A stretch of DNA of 64,000 bases from Ilyonectria destructans (GCA_020740775.1 JAHEWK010000003.1:2976001-3040000), one strand, 5' to 3'; shown: positions 32,932 to 46,800, numbered from the stretch's first letter. The notes: a model not told the origin generated them from the sequence alone. Made by a program: numbers and translations.

Positions 32932-34115
32932 ATGATATCCTCCTCTCCCCCGAGGACCGGCCCACACTTTGACTCGCCCGGGATAGAGGGCTCTTCAAGG
33001 ACTACGAGCACCGCCGTCAACCGCCGTACTGGTCCTCGCCATCGTCCTCCTCGATCACTTCCGCGTAAGCGCCAGCCCTGATGGCCCCTCACCCGGCTGC
33101 TTTGGCTAACAAAACCACAGCTTGGATTGATTCTTACGAAGAGAAACACGGCTCCGTCGGTGATGATCAACTCCGACTATTAAATCCTCCTGCACCCGCC
33201 GTTCAGCCGCAGCACAACTCCTCCCCGAGCGAGGTGCAACGCCGTGTCTCGAAAGATGGCTTCATAGATCCGGACGATCCGCTGCTGGGACAGGGCAAAG
33301 GCACGAGGGGGAGGATCCCTCACATTTTACGATATGGGCGTGCGTCGATGCGCGGGAGGAAATGGGATCACCTCAGGTCCGCCGAGCCCGTCATCCTCGC
33401 GGGGTTCCAACCGGCCACCAGGTCGACACAGCCCAACCTAGCATGGCAGGACTTTGTACATTCATCAGCCTATGGGCCCATGCCCAACGAAAACTCTACC
33501 GTCGTAGACCCCGAGATTCTGGACAAGCTGCAGCCAAATTTCGCCAACCCAGCATATCAACCCTACAACGCGCTGGATGCCAGGATACCTCGGAAGCGGC
33601 GGGCACTTGCGCCATATAAACGGGTATGGTACATGGCGATTCGACATTCCCTTGCACCACTGGTATTTAGACTTACTGTCATGGTTACCTCCATGGTCGC
33701 TCTGGCGATTGCGGCGCGAATCTACCAGATTGAGGACGTCGATAGCAACGACACGGCAGAGGAGACGCAGTCGGTGGTGGCAGTGGCAGTGGACTGTGTC
33801 GCAATTCCATACCTCGCGTACATGATCTGGGACGAGTACACTGGGAAGCCACTGGGCTTGCGATCGGCGGTTTCCAAGATTTCCCTGATCTTGCTGGACC
33901 TCTTCTTCATCATCTTTAAGTCGGCGAGCACGGCACTCGCGTTTGAGAGTCTGGTCTATCACAATTTGGCACATGCCGCGGTGCGGGATCTGTCAAAGGC
34001 GCTGGCAGCATTCATGTTGATAGGCCTCATAACCTGGACGATGAACTTTGCCGTCAACATATTCCGAACGGTGGAACGACTGGGCGGCGGCGAAGACGAC
34101 GGTGCGCATGGATAA
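32932..34115 (+). CDS. Srf1-like (phospholipase D regulator) membrane protein
   Basis: Exons 32932-33064 and 33121-34115 give 375 residues. A plain reading from ATG 33081 starts inside the intron. The intron 33065-33120 has GTAAGC, GGCTAAC and ACCACAG signals, and splicing joins MISSSPPRTGPHFDS...RPPRSLP to PWIDSYEEKHG in one frame. The N-terminal half is soluble and carries LAWQDFVHSSAYGP, a motif I associate with the fungal Srf1 family. Four hydrophobic helices follow at about 223-244, 262-280, 299-318 and 338-358, ending in a short acidic tail. In yeast, Srf1 regulates phospholipase D (Spo14). The family name is from memory of motifs and is moderately secure; the membrane topology is clear. 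Confidence 0.75.
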
Positions 34116-35236
34116 GAGACGGTGCGAGGACATTGGGAGCTGGAACTGGACTTGGAGCCTTTGGCATTATACCCCTTCTGCAGGGAAGGCAGTTTTTTTT
34201 GTTTGTTTGTTTGCTTGGGTTGTTTTGAGACGATATGCATAAAGCTTGTATTGGCTAGTCTTTCATTGTACTTTTATCATCTAATCCCGGACCATGAATA
34301 GAGAGAACGGCGGCCATGGGGTTGCGAAAGGCATTTGAAGTCGATACATGCTTGAGTGAGTAACTGAACGAATGCATGAGTGACAGACCGAAGCATCCGC
34401 GGATCTAATCGATCGCCCACCTTTCCTATTGTGTAATTACAGCACTCGCTATTCAAGGAGATGTGGAGCTTCAATGGCCGGGGGTCCTGAAAGGTGACGA
34501 CAATGAGACTACGCCGGTCCCTCCCTCCCAGTTGGCGCCCGCGCGTAGGCAGATGTTATAGTGGGGGGGAGGTAATTACACAAGGCCCCCAGCCAAAGCT
34601 CCCCCCAGCAGCGAATCCCCCCCCAGGCGCCAACGCCAACCGTCCCAGGCCATCCCTCAGGCTAGGGCGGTAGGCCGCGGCAGAACGCCGCACTAGACTG
34701 CTTTCGACGCGCGCCCGCTTTGGCCAGCCGCCTTGCCTCAGGTAATGCCTGGATGAGACCAGCTGGGTCTGACTGCCTGATCTTCCTGCTCCAACGACGT
34801 CGACCCTGCAGACAACAATTTCCACCGTCTTTTTTCTTTTTCTCCTGTGACCCAACCGGCCTGGCGTGCAGACGGTCGTCCTATTTGTCCCCCGTTCGTG
34901 CCAGATCACGCCGCTTGTGCCTGTGAAAGCGCCCTCCCCGCCACCGACCGTGCTGTCCTGCCCTTCCCTGCCGCAGCGGTCCACCACGACCTCGTTCGAG
35001 CGATTCACCTCAGCCGCGGCGAGTCAGAACGGGCGACCTTGCACGACCCATCCACCTTGAGGACGCCTCTGCTGCCTGTCGGAGATACCTCATTCCCCCA
35101 GGCACAGCCGTATTTGAACCTGGGAGCACCCCCCTCGCGAGCCGCTCTGACGACATCTTCTCGACTCCCTCCGATCTGAACCCCGCCTCGATCTTCTCCG
35201 TTGAGCCGCCGTCACCCCTCTGTCCGCAGACAGACC
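34116..35236. other. Intergenic, Srf1-like 3' UTR and cullin-1 promoter
   Basis: The first 200 bp are a probable 3' UTR with a T/G-rich run (TTTGTTTGTTTG near 34200). From about 34.8 kb the DNA becomes C-rich and pyrimidine-rich, the likely cullin leader. I see no gene. Confidence 0.5.
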
Positions 35237-37761
35237 ATGGCTACCAAGATGGCTGCCCCGAGCCAGATGCCCCCGATACCGAACCGGGAGGATATTGGAG
35301 CAACGTGAGTTGCCCGCGCTCTCGTGTGCCCAGCTGCTGACCGTGCTAGATGGACCTATCTTCAAGCCGGCATCTCGCGTATCATGAACGACCTCGAGCA
35401 AGGCATCGACATGCAAATGTACATGGGTGTCTACACGTACGTTTCCCCTGGCGTATTCCCTTCCCCGGCTCCATCCCGGATGCTGATCTGACACAGTGCC
35501 GTCCACAACTTCTGCACATCACAAAAGGCGGTTGGTCTGAATGGACCCGCCATGCACTCTAACCACCGAGGAGGTAAACCGACGTTGCTTCCCCAACCAC
35601 ATGGACAAACTTTACTAACATTTCCCAGCCCATCTTCTCGGCGAGGAGCTCTATAACAAGCTAATCGATTATCTCAAGCAACACCTCGAGGGACTTGTGA
35701 ACCAATCCAAGGCGCACACCGACGAAGCCCTCCTTTCATTCTATATCAAAGAATGGGGTCGATATACGGTCGCCGCGAAGTACATCCATCATCTTTTCCG
35801 CTACCTAAACCGCCACTGGGTCAAGAGGGAGATTGATGAGGGCAAGAAGAACATCTACGACGTCTACACACTACACCTGGTACAATGGCGTCGTGTGCTT
35901 TTCGAGCAGGTGTCGACCAAGGTCATGGACGCTGTGTTGAAGTTGGTCGAGAAGCAAAGAAATGGCGAGACCATCGAGCACGGCCAGATCAAGCAGGTCG
36001 TTGATTCGTTCGTGTCCCTCGGTTTGGACGAGGCCGACCCCTCCAAGTCGACCCTGGACGTTTACCGATTCCACTTCGAGCGACCCTTCCTTGCGGCGAC
36101 CAAAGAATTCTATCTTGCTGAATCTAAGCAGTTTGTGGCAGAAAACAGCGTCGTCGAATACATGAAGAAGGCCGAGACCCGTTTGTCAGAGGAGGAGGAG
36201 CGTGTCCGGATGTACCTCCACCAGGACATTGCGATCCCTCTCAAGAAGTGCTGCAACCAGGCGCTGATTGCCGATCACGCGTCTCTCCTGCGCGAAGAGT
36301 TCCAGGTTCTTCTCGACAATGACCGTGTGGACGATATGGCGAGAATGTATAATCTGCTGTCTCGCATCCCCGAAGGTCTTGAGCCCCTGCGCACGCGATT
36401 CGAGACCCACGTCAGAAAGGCCGGTCTCGCTGCGGTCCAGAAGGTGCAGTCATCCGAGGGCGACAAACTCGAGCCCAAGGTCTACGTGGACGCTCTTTTG
36501 GAGATCCACACTCAGTACCAAGGGTTGGTTAAGAAGGCCTTCAACGACGAGCCTGAGTTCACTCGTTCGTTGGATAACGCATGCAGAGAGTTCGTCAACA
36601 GGAACGAGGTTTGCAAGGCAGGCTCCAACAAGTCACCAGAGCTGTTGGCCAAGTACACCGACGTTCTACTGCGAAAGAGCAGCACGAGCATCGAGGAAGC
36701 CGAGCTGGAGCGCACACTCGCCCAAATCATGACTGTCTTTAAGTACATCGAGGATAAGGACGTCTTCCAGAAGTTCTACTCCCGTATGCTTGCGCGACGT
36801 TTGGTGCACAGCAACTCCTCGTCAGATGACGCTGAAACTAGCATGATCAGCAAGCTGAAGGAGGCATGTGGTTTCGAGTACACCAACAAGCTGCAGCGCA
36901 TGTTCCAGGATATGCAAATCTCCAAGGATCTCAACAAGGAGTTCCGGGATCATCTCGAAGGCGTAGAGTACACCAAGGCTGTTGATTCCACCTTTTCCAT
37001 CCTGGGTACCGGTTTCTGGCCCCTGACGGCGCCCAGTACCGACTTCAACCCTCCCCCAGAGATTGCCGCCGAGATTGAGCGATTCATTCGTTTCTACAAG
37101 CACAAGCACGACGGTCGCAAACTGACCTGGTTGTGGCATCTTTGCAAGGGTGAGATCAAGGCAGGCTACTGCAAGAACAGCAAGACCCCCTACACCTTCC
37201 AGGTGTCGATTTACCAGATGGCAATTCTCCTTCTCTTTAATGAGAAGGATACCTACACCTACGATGATATGCTCAGCGCGACTCAGCTCAGCTCCGAGGT
37301 GCTAGACCAGGCCCTAGCCGTCATCCTCAAGGCCAAGGTGCTAATCATGGTGGGGGCCACTGGTGAGAAACCTGGACCTGGCAAGACCTTCCGTCTAAAC
37401 TACGACTTCAAGAGCAAGAAGATTCGTGTGAACTTGAACCTGGGTGGTGTCAAGGAAGCAAAGGCGGAGGAGGCGGAAACCAACAAGACGATTGAGGAAG
37501 ATCGAAAGCTGGTTCTCCAGGTATGCGCACTTTTTGTATTGGACCTGACTCGTTTACTAACACATTTTCTAGTCTGCCATTGTGCGAATCATGAAGGCGC
37601 GCAAGAAGATGAAGCACACTCAACTGGTCAGCGAGACTATCAACCAGATCCGCTCCCGGTTCGTACCCAAGGTCAGCGACATCAAGAAGTGCATAGAGAT
37701 TCTGCTCGACAAGGAGTATCTGGAGCGTCTGGAAGACGACGAACTCGGATACCTGGCATAA
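35237..37761 (+). CDS. culA: Cullin-1, scaffold of SCF ubiquitin ligases
   Basis: Exons 35237-35304, 35350-35436, 35497-35573, 35629-37520 and 37573-37761 give 770 residues, a normal cullin length. The first four short exons code for the N-terminal cullin repeat ([36 protein letters not shown]) that binds Skp1/F-box pairs. The middle part contains helical repeats ([20 protein letters not shown] begins the homology region that holds Rbx1). The last exon holds the winged-helix Nedd8 domain: [15 protein letters not shown], with Lys716 at the neddylation position, and the ending [22 protein letters not shown]. The N-terminus and 'VYT..HNFCTS' point to Cul1 over Cul3 or Cul4. SCF complexes mark cell-cycle and signalling proteins for the proteasome. 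If the last intron is not spliced the protein loses the Nedd8 domain. Confidence 0.95.
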
Positions 37762-38379
37762 ACGCCTCTCTCGTCAAATTTCCTCGTTCAGAAATCACAC
37801 ACTGCCACGGCATAGACTATGGAATGCGGTCGCCATGGAAGAGTGGTTCTGTTTCCTTATCGTGGGCTGGGACCAGCGGCGGCGGCGAGCACGGATGGGT
37901 ACACTAGATGGTTAGCATGCAGCTGTGCTCCTTGGGATTCTCCCCTTTTCCCCAACCATGTTTCCCGTTTAGCTCTTTCCCTCCGTCCACCCTCTTATTC
38001 TTGTTTTTCTTGTCTTTATGATGACTTGCGCGGGGGATAATCGGATTGGAAGGGCTCGGCTTGGTTGAGGAGTGGGTGCGGCACGCTGCAAAAGCTTGGG
38101 AGAACAGGTGCGGGGAGTACTACACATACACATCAACACATACAGGAACAGGCATGTTTCAAGTGGGCTCTTTACGTAAATCATGAGAGAAGGGTGTGAT
38201 TTAAAAGACACCGCGGAGCCCATTTGCTCTGGGTCTGGTTGCTTGCTTAGTCAAATGCTTTGAGTTGTTCCATTACATGGCGCGTGACGATATCGCTGCC
38301 CCATTCTATCTATCCATGATCCTATAATTAATGTCCTTTGGTTTCTTCAGATTCCTCATCTTCACTTTCTATATAGTCA
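37762..38379. other. Intergenic between convergent cullin-1 and AVL9
   Basis: Tail-to-tail spacer with both 3' UTRs; nothing else seen. Confidence 0.6.
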
Positions 38380-40862
38380 TCAGTCTTTGATTGTAGCAAC
38401 ATCGCCCTGCTCTGGTTTTCGAGCCGCTTCCGCCTGGGGTTTCTCGTCCAGCTTGCCGTCCAGTTTGTCATCCAGTTCGTCGTCCAGTTTGTCGTCCAGC
38501 TTTTTATCCACCTTCTCATCTAGCTTCACTTCCACCAGCTTATCCCGCGATCCAACAACACCCTCTGTGTGGAACCCGTCGTTCTTTAGGGCGAAACCGT
38601 TCTTATGTGGTACATCCTCCTCTTCGGCCCTCTCCCTAGCCCTGGTTGCAGGTCGACCTGGAGAGTCGCTTACACCAGAGAGGATACTCTCGCTGAAGCT
38701 AACGCCCGTGGTGGGCCGGCCGGTGACAGTGTCGTCCGTAGAGCCAGTGCGGGACTCGGGGGCACTTATCATCTGATAGTCGTTGTCGATGGGGCTGTTG
38801 GGCAGTGATGGCTCAGGCTTCTCATACTTTGGCGTAGTAGACTTGCGGCCCCAACCACCTCCCCAGCCACCGGTACGACGCTTCTCGCCCGCCCATGTCG
38901 CCCAGCTAGACATGTAAGCGCCGGCTCTAGCACCGGCCGACTGCGCTGACTGCTGCGCCTTAGACAGGTTAGCGTTTTGACCGGCGTTTGAGTTGGCGCC
39001 ACCAGGATTGTCGCCCTGAGCGGCGCGGGCCTCCTCGGCACGGCGACGCTGGGCTTCACGCAGGGCCTCCATATCGGCATATAGCTTGTTGAGGACAAAC
39101 GACGCCTTCTCACGACCGGCCGCGAAGTTGCGGCCGAGCACCTCGCGTCCCTGCGCGAAGCGTTCGTCGAGGTGCAGCTCCTTGACCTGCTCGGCGATAC
39201 GGCGTTGGACATCATCGATAGTGAGACCACCGGCGCAAGGGTGTCGCGGGTCGACGATATCGAACAGGTGGGAGTCAGTGTTGGCGTTCCACATTCGGTA
39301 GTTCTCGGTACGCTTCCAGGCCTCGACCCAGTCCTGCCCGAAGTCCATGATGGGATCGCCCTCAACCTCCGGGAGAATGGCCTTGGGACTGCTGGGGTTC
39401 GAAGTGAGGTAGTTGTGGTATTTGACAGACGAGATGAGGGCGAGAATGTATTCTTCGAACTGAAGTCTAATAAACTCCTCGCTTCCGACATACTTCAACG
39501 TCTTGGGCCGGCTTGGGTTCGCCTCATCCCAGGTCTCGTTGATCTCCTGCGTCAAGTAATCGATCCACCGGCGGTCGGCGGCGGTAAGGGTAAGAGCGGT
39601 CCTTAGAGATGGCGAGGTGATGCTGATGATGTCCTCGTCGAGGTTGATGAGGATGTCACTGTATCGATCCTTCTGCTGAAGGAGGAGTGAGTTTGTGCTT
39701 CCGACAATGTACGACTTGGTCCCAAAGTCGGCCAGGATATCAAGTTGCTGGAGAGGCGTATAAGGGCCATACAAACTTCCCTAGATCAGTTGTTAGCCAC
39801 TTAATTCAGTTCTATTGTAAGCCAATGGGTCGGGTCGTACCTTGCCAAAGATTTGGAGGGGGAGACCCATGTACGACAAAAGAGAATTGCGATCACTAGT
39901 CCGCAAACTCGTGGGTTTTGACAGGCACTTCTCATAGTTGTTCAATTCAGGGTCTGCACAATCCTGAAGGTTGCGAATGAGACCGGGTATCAATGACAGA
40001 AGAGAAAATTGCATCATGCACAACCGATCGCACCTCGAGCCAAAGAAGAGCATCTGTGAGGGGTCAATATCAAATCTCAGAAGCTGTGTAGGTCAGGTCG
40101 GCTCACCTTTGGCTGGAGAAGGCAACACTTCAACAGAACCAGTGTTTGCCATTTGAATTCGTGAATCAGCTCCCGCAGACTCATACCGAGGTACTGGTCG
40201 CGGTCCACCTGGTCATTCAGCAGGCCCCTGGCCTTCTCATCCGCCAGGCTCTCCTGGAACCGGCGCAGGATCTCGACATCAGTGAATTCGCGCTGGGCAA
40301 ACCAAGCCTGCGTCACAATGCTCAGGCGCTCGCGTAGCATGCCAAAGAATTGCGGGCTATCGGCGATGACGACAACGGCCTTTTGCACGGTCGAGCGAGT
40401 GACATCTGCCGGGCGGTTTATGAGCCGGGTGGAATCCAGCTGTCGTGTACATGAAATTCCAAACAGCGATGTCGCAGGCGTCGTCTCTGTTGCCGGTCGG
40501 AGCAATGTAAAGTATGAAAAGTCCTCTTCAGAGCTATGGTCCTTGTTAGCACACTGCTTGCAAGTGGCCTTCGGTCATGGTAAGGCCAGAAGTATAACTC
40601 ACGCATGCGCTCCGTCACTCAAGGCCATGAACGGGAGCAATGACCAGCCAAAGTCCACGGCCGGATCACTTCCATTCTCAGCGCCAAACCACGTCTCGAC
40701 CTCGGGGCCCCTCGCATGGTGGAAGCCGACAACGGTGACCAGTGGAGTGAATCCAGGGTTTCCCGGCGCAGGCGACGAAGGAATGATGGGTGACAGAATA
40801 GGCTTGAAATCCTCGGGGGACTCGAGCGCATTGAGCGCCGGAATGGGCTCGTCGAAGCTCAT
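38380..40862 (-). CDS. AVL9: AVL9-family late secretory pathway protein (DENN-like)
   Basis: Minus-strand exons 40862-40603, 40533-40107, 40053-39841 and 39780-38380 give 766 residues; introns are 69, 53 and 60 bp. The N-terminus has the AVL9/DENN opening (LVTVVGFHHARGPEVETWFG, then EEDFSYFTLL and SLFGISCTRQL). Further family segments are KAVVVIADSPQFFG, WQTLVLLKCCLLQPKMLFFG, LSLIPGLIRNLQDC and FGKGSLYGPYTPLQQLDIL, all restored across introns. Avl9 acts in vesicle export from the Golgi; DENN proteins usually act on Rab GTPases. The C-terminal quarter is Ala/Glu-rich and then disordered, ending in a Lys-Leu-Asp repeat block (about residues 725-750) that may form a coiled coil. The exon-4 frame has no ATG at its start, so the upstream exons are required. 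Confidence 0.9.
38440..38530 (-). repeat. KLDD-type repeat in AVL9 C-terminus
   Basis: Imperfect 12-bp steps (GTCCAGTTTGTC and close variants) code for alternating KLDDK/ELDD/KLDGK/KLDEK units in frame with AVL9. Copy number of such in-frame repeats often varies between strains. Confidence 0.85.
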
Positions 40863-43800
40863 TGCGAGTCGGGGGGCGGCTTAGCAGCTTGACTGCCCGC
40901 CACGAAAAGATGCTAGATTCCAACTCTCAGTGCGCCGATATCCTTGCCATGTACGTCCGACAGCCGTTCGGCGGCGATTCTGTGCGCTCTCGAGGGACAG
41001 GGCGGCGGGTTGATGCAATCGTCGAGGTCAATCTCGGCTGGGAGGGAGGCTGCGGGCCGCGGGGAGCGTCGTGGGGGCGGGATCGAGATGGGGGATCCGA
41101 GGACGGAGCTGGGAGAAGAGATGGCTCAGAGGGAAGTCGTAGTAGGTCAAAATCCCAGTGAAGTGGCGTCGTGGACCCCGCGGAGGGTTGTTGATGGGTG
41201 TACGAAGGCGGTCAAGAACCGCTCGCAAGGCTCAGGCAACGGGACCAGGTAGCCGGGACGTATGTGGCACGGCAGGGGATGGATGCTGTGGAGTGGCGAC
41301 GGAGGAGGAGTAAGAAGAAGAAGAAGAATGAAACGGGCGAAACAGGAGGAGCCTGGGAGAACGAGACAAGGGGGAAAGGGATGGATGGAGGAGTCGTCGA
41401 CGTCGACGTCGATGCGATATCGTCACGGCCAAGAACAGGTGAAAAAGTCCGTGGAGAAGGGAAACGCCGACGCCCGTGTGAAATTAGAGTCGTAGCAGTA
41501 AGTCGAGACGGAATTGGATGGATTGGATGCTAATCTCGGGGCCGTGGCGTCACTGGTCACTGGTCGTGGGTGGCAGTAGGCGGCCAGACCACAGAACTTT
41601 TTACCTTATTAAGCTCACGCGTACCCCGCCATCTCATCCACCTGTGAGTTCAGTGCATCAGATCAGCGCATCGGTTCACCTTTGGCCACTGGAGATACAG
41701 TACAGTCCACTAAACCACCGGCCATCCATCACGGGGCACCCATCATGATCACACTCCGTGTCATCGAAATCTTATGCGCATTCTCCCTCCCTCCCTCTCC
41801 TCTCACCTTGGCGTCTCCGCCGCTCCAGCTCTGACCTCCTCAGGCTGTGTAACCCTGGTCCTTGAGCCTCCTTTGCTAGCGGCCGTCTAACTTGTCCCGT
41901 CGACCGTCGAGTTACCCCTAGCCAAGTCGTGGCAAATTCACCGAAACCGCATGTCCACCACGTCCCGTCCACGTCTTCTCCCTCTCCCAGACGGCCGAGT
42001 CCGAGTCCAAATCCGTGGGGATCAACCATTCGACATGGCTGTTTGCGCTTGCTGGTCGCGCCCTCAACCTGCCGCCCTCGATTGGACGTGGCCGCTTAGT
42101 GGGGGTCGCATCGCATGCCTGCCGACGTGTCTTGCATGACATGCCCCCATTGGCCGGCCCAAATCTCACTCTAGCGGGTGCACTGCCGAGTTTACTCTCT
42201 GTCGCTCGGCTCACGCACAGATATCACGATATCACACTGTCATGTCCATGTTCGATCTGAATTGTGCCGACATGACTGAGGCGCTGCATGTCTTAGATCA
42301 TTCTCCGGAAAAGGCTGAGCGCCTTCGTATCAAGTTTAATAACTATTGCCCACAGACCAAGGAGGCGCCCCAAAGCCCTGCTGCGTAATGTTTCACCAAC
42401 TTAGGTGTAGCTTTTTGGTTTACAGTCGTCCTCTTTATACCGGATGGCCCATTTCTCAAGCACCAGAGAATGCTTAGATGAAGAGGAATCTATGTGAAAC
42501 ACTTAGGAACTCCCAGGACATGCACCTTTAATAAGGGTTATTAGTGAATAGGAGATATTGAACCTACTGGATATTATTACAAGGTGGATCATGTGGATAT
42601 TATGGACACATGAACCTCGATGTCCCATGCTTGATAGTTTCACGCCCGATCCTACGAGTATTTCTTCAGTTGCTGTACTATCGGTCTCAACTACTGGTCC
42701 CCCGTTGTCCTTCCAGCTCCCTAGCAGTTCCATGCTCAATCCTTTCAGCATTGAACCGCGAAAGGCATAGTCGAGGAATATAGAGCAGCATCTGAGTCTC
42801 TTGCCAAGTGTCTTGAAGAGCTTGTGGGTCTAGCACACAAACCCTTTTGTTCAAGGCGGTGCCTTTAAACATGAACAACACAAGTGAAATCACCTCAAAA
42901 TACCAGCAGTCACTGTGAGAGCTTCGGGAATTATCAGTGCGAGTCGAAACATGCATCCCTCTTCCAGCACTTCCGCTTGTTTAAGTTAGGAACATCTGCA
43001 ATAAACTTGCCTCGCCCTCTGAAAGCTTCTAACATGAAGGGTGACAGCACGTCACCCTATTTAGGGGCCATTATCAGGCGACGGAGGTTACCGACTATGC
43101 ATTTGCCCAAATTATGGTGACGGATGACTCCCTTTGGCGTTGTTCGAATCGAGCTACCCCACACCTAACCTATGCCTACACTTCTTGTCAACGAATTTCT
43201 AGTGCCATATGTGCAATCAATATTCACGCATGAAAAGCCGTCGCCCACGAGCCAAAGTGACGATTGAGTCTAGCCTCGAGTGACGGAGATTGTCCCCTGT
43301 GATGCAAAGCAAGTGATGGGTTTCATTCTAAACAGGCTATTTTGAAAGAAGCTTTGTTCCCTCCTCCACCAACCACGAAGTGCCTTGATGATCCATGGTC
43401 ACTCTCTTTATTCTGTCGTGCTATTTTAATATCCGCGCACATACTGTACCTGAGACTCCCGAGGTCTTTGAGGGCCAGAGACTCGAAAACATGGATGCTC
43501 CTCCTTCGCTCATCACAGTGAGTTTCTGCCACGTGCATGCAAGAAAGGATGCAAGGAACTCCCACGTGGTTGCAAGCAAGGAGGTTCCGTGCTATCGGTA
43601 CTCTAGCAAACGTCTATTCTTATCTTTTGCAAAAACCCCAGCCCACTCCGGAAATAAACTTTCGTTCTTCAAAGGAGCATATAGTTATCGAGACAATGAT
43701 AACTGGGGTCTCTTTGACTGCCAAAAGTAAGGAATCATGACATCAACATAGATCGACAGATGTGCTTTGAAGTCTCAACCAAATAATGACAGAGTTTGAA

Positions 43801-46800
43801 AAAAAAGATCCTATGCTGGATGTGAGGGAAAGAATCGGAATCCTCTCATTAATACCACCCCCCCTCGCCACTGAGCGAACAAAACAAGGGCACCCTTCTG
43901 CGAGTAATTGACTCGGGCAATTTGGCGATCTCACTACTGGCGCACATTTTCGAGTCAGAAGACACCAAATCACCTCCACCTAGTAGCTTGGAAGAGATCC
44001 GGAGCCGAAGTCTTTGTGAGATCTGACGGGCCAAGCCGCACAAGCACCCGCAAATAGCCTGGACTCAGATGTCACCCGTGGGCTTGGTCTCCGCCCCGTG
44101 CAGACCATGGCAAATCCGGGCCAGCTGAAACAAGCCTCCCGGGCTTGAGATAAACGACGACTGAGCCTATGAGTGGTAATTTGGTGGTTGGGGATCTACG
44201 CTACGCCATGATCGGCAAAAGCGCTGAGGCGAAGGAGCCTCGCCCTAAGTTCTAGCCTCGAACCTAACCAAGGGCTGGCTGGGTAGACGTCACAAGAAAC
44301 TACGATTGAAAGCAAATCCTTTGTCTCTGCGCTCTCGAGAGCTCATTGGAGTTGGAGTTGTTCTCAATTGCCACGAAAGGTTCTGATTCTATCCCGCCTA
44401 TCAATTTCATAAAAACAGTTCATCTTCTGCAGGGTCAACACATTTGGAGACAAAGAGGGCTAATTGAAGGGCAATCCAAATAGACGCGGCAATTTCTGAA
44501 TTTTATGTTCAGAATGGGCGACAGTTTGCGTGATTATTTTGGAAGAACAAGCTGATCACAAATTCAACCGAGTCAATAAAAAGGTTAGAAGCTTGACGTG
44601 TTCCTAGCCGTCCGCTTTAGGAGACCCAAGAGTGCAATGTGAGAAAAGTATACGCAACTATTTGTCAGAGGAATGAGACTAGAGAGGGCATAGTTAGCCC
44701 AAAGCTTACGCTCTCCGCACCTGCCGCATTTGTAACTCTTGTTCATGATCGCCACGATACCCGCGGTTTGTGCATGAATCAACTCGGTCTAGGATGCGTC
44801 ATTAGCACGTCGACAACTAAACGCGCAAAGTTCGGCAAGGTTTCACATGTTGCCAAGTGACTGAGACAAACCCCTCGCCCAGAACAGGTGGGAAATCGGG
44901 CGCCTGCACGCGAAGGATTCGCCCCATCACTGCTAAGCTCTCGGCTAGGCAGCATTTCTCCATCTGGTTGACCAGCGGTGAGACAGCAAGGCTAATGGGG
45001 CGGACGCTCTTCGAGGCCCGTCACGACCAAGACATCGGACACTTTATTCAGCCACCAAGGATGCGCATGAGTCCGTCGTGGCTGAAGACATCCGTGCATC
45101 AAGTCCTAGATGGGACGAACGATAGAGAGCGGTGTTGGTAAAGGGGGCTCAGGGGCTTGGCGGGATGTCGCCGCGTCGCATCTAAGCCACAAGAATCGGG
45201 ATCAGATATAGGGGGTAAAAGAGAAGGCTGATTCAATGCCAGGTGTTCGTCATGCCATGACAGTGTGATACACACCCGTTCTCTGCAGCGCAGTAATGCA
45301 TTGTTCATGCGGGATGGTTCGCATCGACGTGGGACAAAGACATTATGTTGTCTGTTGACAAAGAGAGGCTTTTCGAAACAGCCCATGGACTGTGGTGAGA
45401 CGTGGGACCTGACACAAACAGATTGCATCGCGTCTTGTGTTCACAAAACCTCCTGCTGAACTGGATCAAGTGGCTAGGAGATGAGACTGGCTCACAACAA
45501 GACCTCTGCCTCGTCCAGGCTCGAGGTGGACGGATGCATTGAGTGGCGTCGAATTGTGAGTTGATGTGGAGTCACCGGGCGAGATGGGTGAAGGCACCCC
45601 GGGCGTCTTTGGACCTAGTGGGCTCATGCAGCTAGAACGAGAACCGGGTAGGTCTTAGCTGCCTTCTGGAACACTTCCTTGGGTGCCCAGACACGCCAGT
45701 CCGCAACCGAGAGCTATCTCGGCGGCTCTACTACCTGTGCGACGGCAGGAGGATTCGCAGCGCCGAGGAACGAACGACGTGAACCACGGGGGTCATCGGA
45801 GAGACACATGGAGACTTCTAGGCGTGTGAGTGCTGACTGCAGGTGGGGTTAGGGTCTCCGAATCGGGAAGCCGGGGAGACAAGACAAGACGAGCATGTTG
45901 CGAGAGGCAGGGAAGGGAGCTCAAAGGGTTAGAGATGAGAAGCGAGAAGCGGCAGGAAGTGGCGGTTACCGAAGAGGGTTCCCCGATATGGAGCACACCC
46001 CGGTGAGTCTCGGTGATCGTGATATATCGACGGAAATCTGTAGGCTTCAGTGCAAGATGGATAGCGGGGTGGAGGTGTTCGTCTCGACCGATGTGGTCTT
46101 ATCGGCACCGTTTAATTTCCCTCATCCATCCACGCATGTAGCCCAGTAGGGCGACTAATAAGAATCAGATCATCAAACTTGTAGCCACAACGTGCTGTTG
46201 CTTGTCACTACCTGTTCCATGTTGGGACCGAATCCAGGGGGTCCGAAACCGCCCTCTAGATGTTTGACGAGTTGACGCTGAACGAGGGCCAAGTCTGTAC
46301 ATTCTGTGCTGCCGCTACTGCACCTGCGCCCTATGTACATTGTCGGTCGCTCACTTTTTGCTTTTTGCGTCGTCAAGTTCTCAGCTGGTGCCCACGTGTC
46401 TTCCTGGTCGTGCCATCGGGGACCGTGAGCCATCACCAATCGCGCACCAACGAGTCTGGCATCCATTTACTGGGGCGGTCCTTGGAGTCGGGGTAGGCTG
46501 GCGGGCCGGTGATTCGCTGCCCGCCTTGGGATTGTGATGATCGAAGTGATTATTGATACTTTGCCAAATTGCGGTTGGGCGGACCGCCGCATCTGACTGA
46601 GCGCGGCTGGGCTTCGGTGAGAAAAGTACCATGTCACACCGCCGCACCGAAGACGGGTTTAGTTAATTAGCAGGTTGGTATTGGCGTACGTAGGTGCGGA
46701 CAAGGTCCGGGGGTCAGAAACGAAGGGAGGAGGAATGTGCGCAGCCCCTTGCTGCATCGAGGCGATCATTTTGACGAGGGAATCAGGGAGGTAGGAGGCA

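Noticed and set aside
43100..43165. TTGTTCGAATCGAGC, another T-loop-like word
   Set aside because: No cloverleaf can be formed with the surrounding bases.
43395..43730. 111-residue open frame with a hydrophobic start (MVTLFILSCYFN)
   Set aside because: The signal-like start is short, the body has no Cys pattern or domain, and the sequence overlaps other frames of equal quality.
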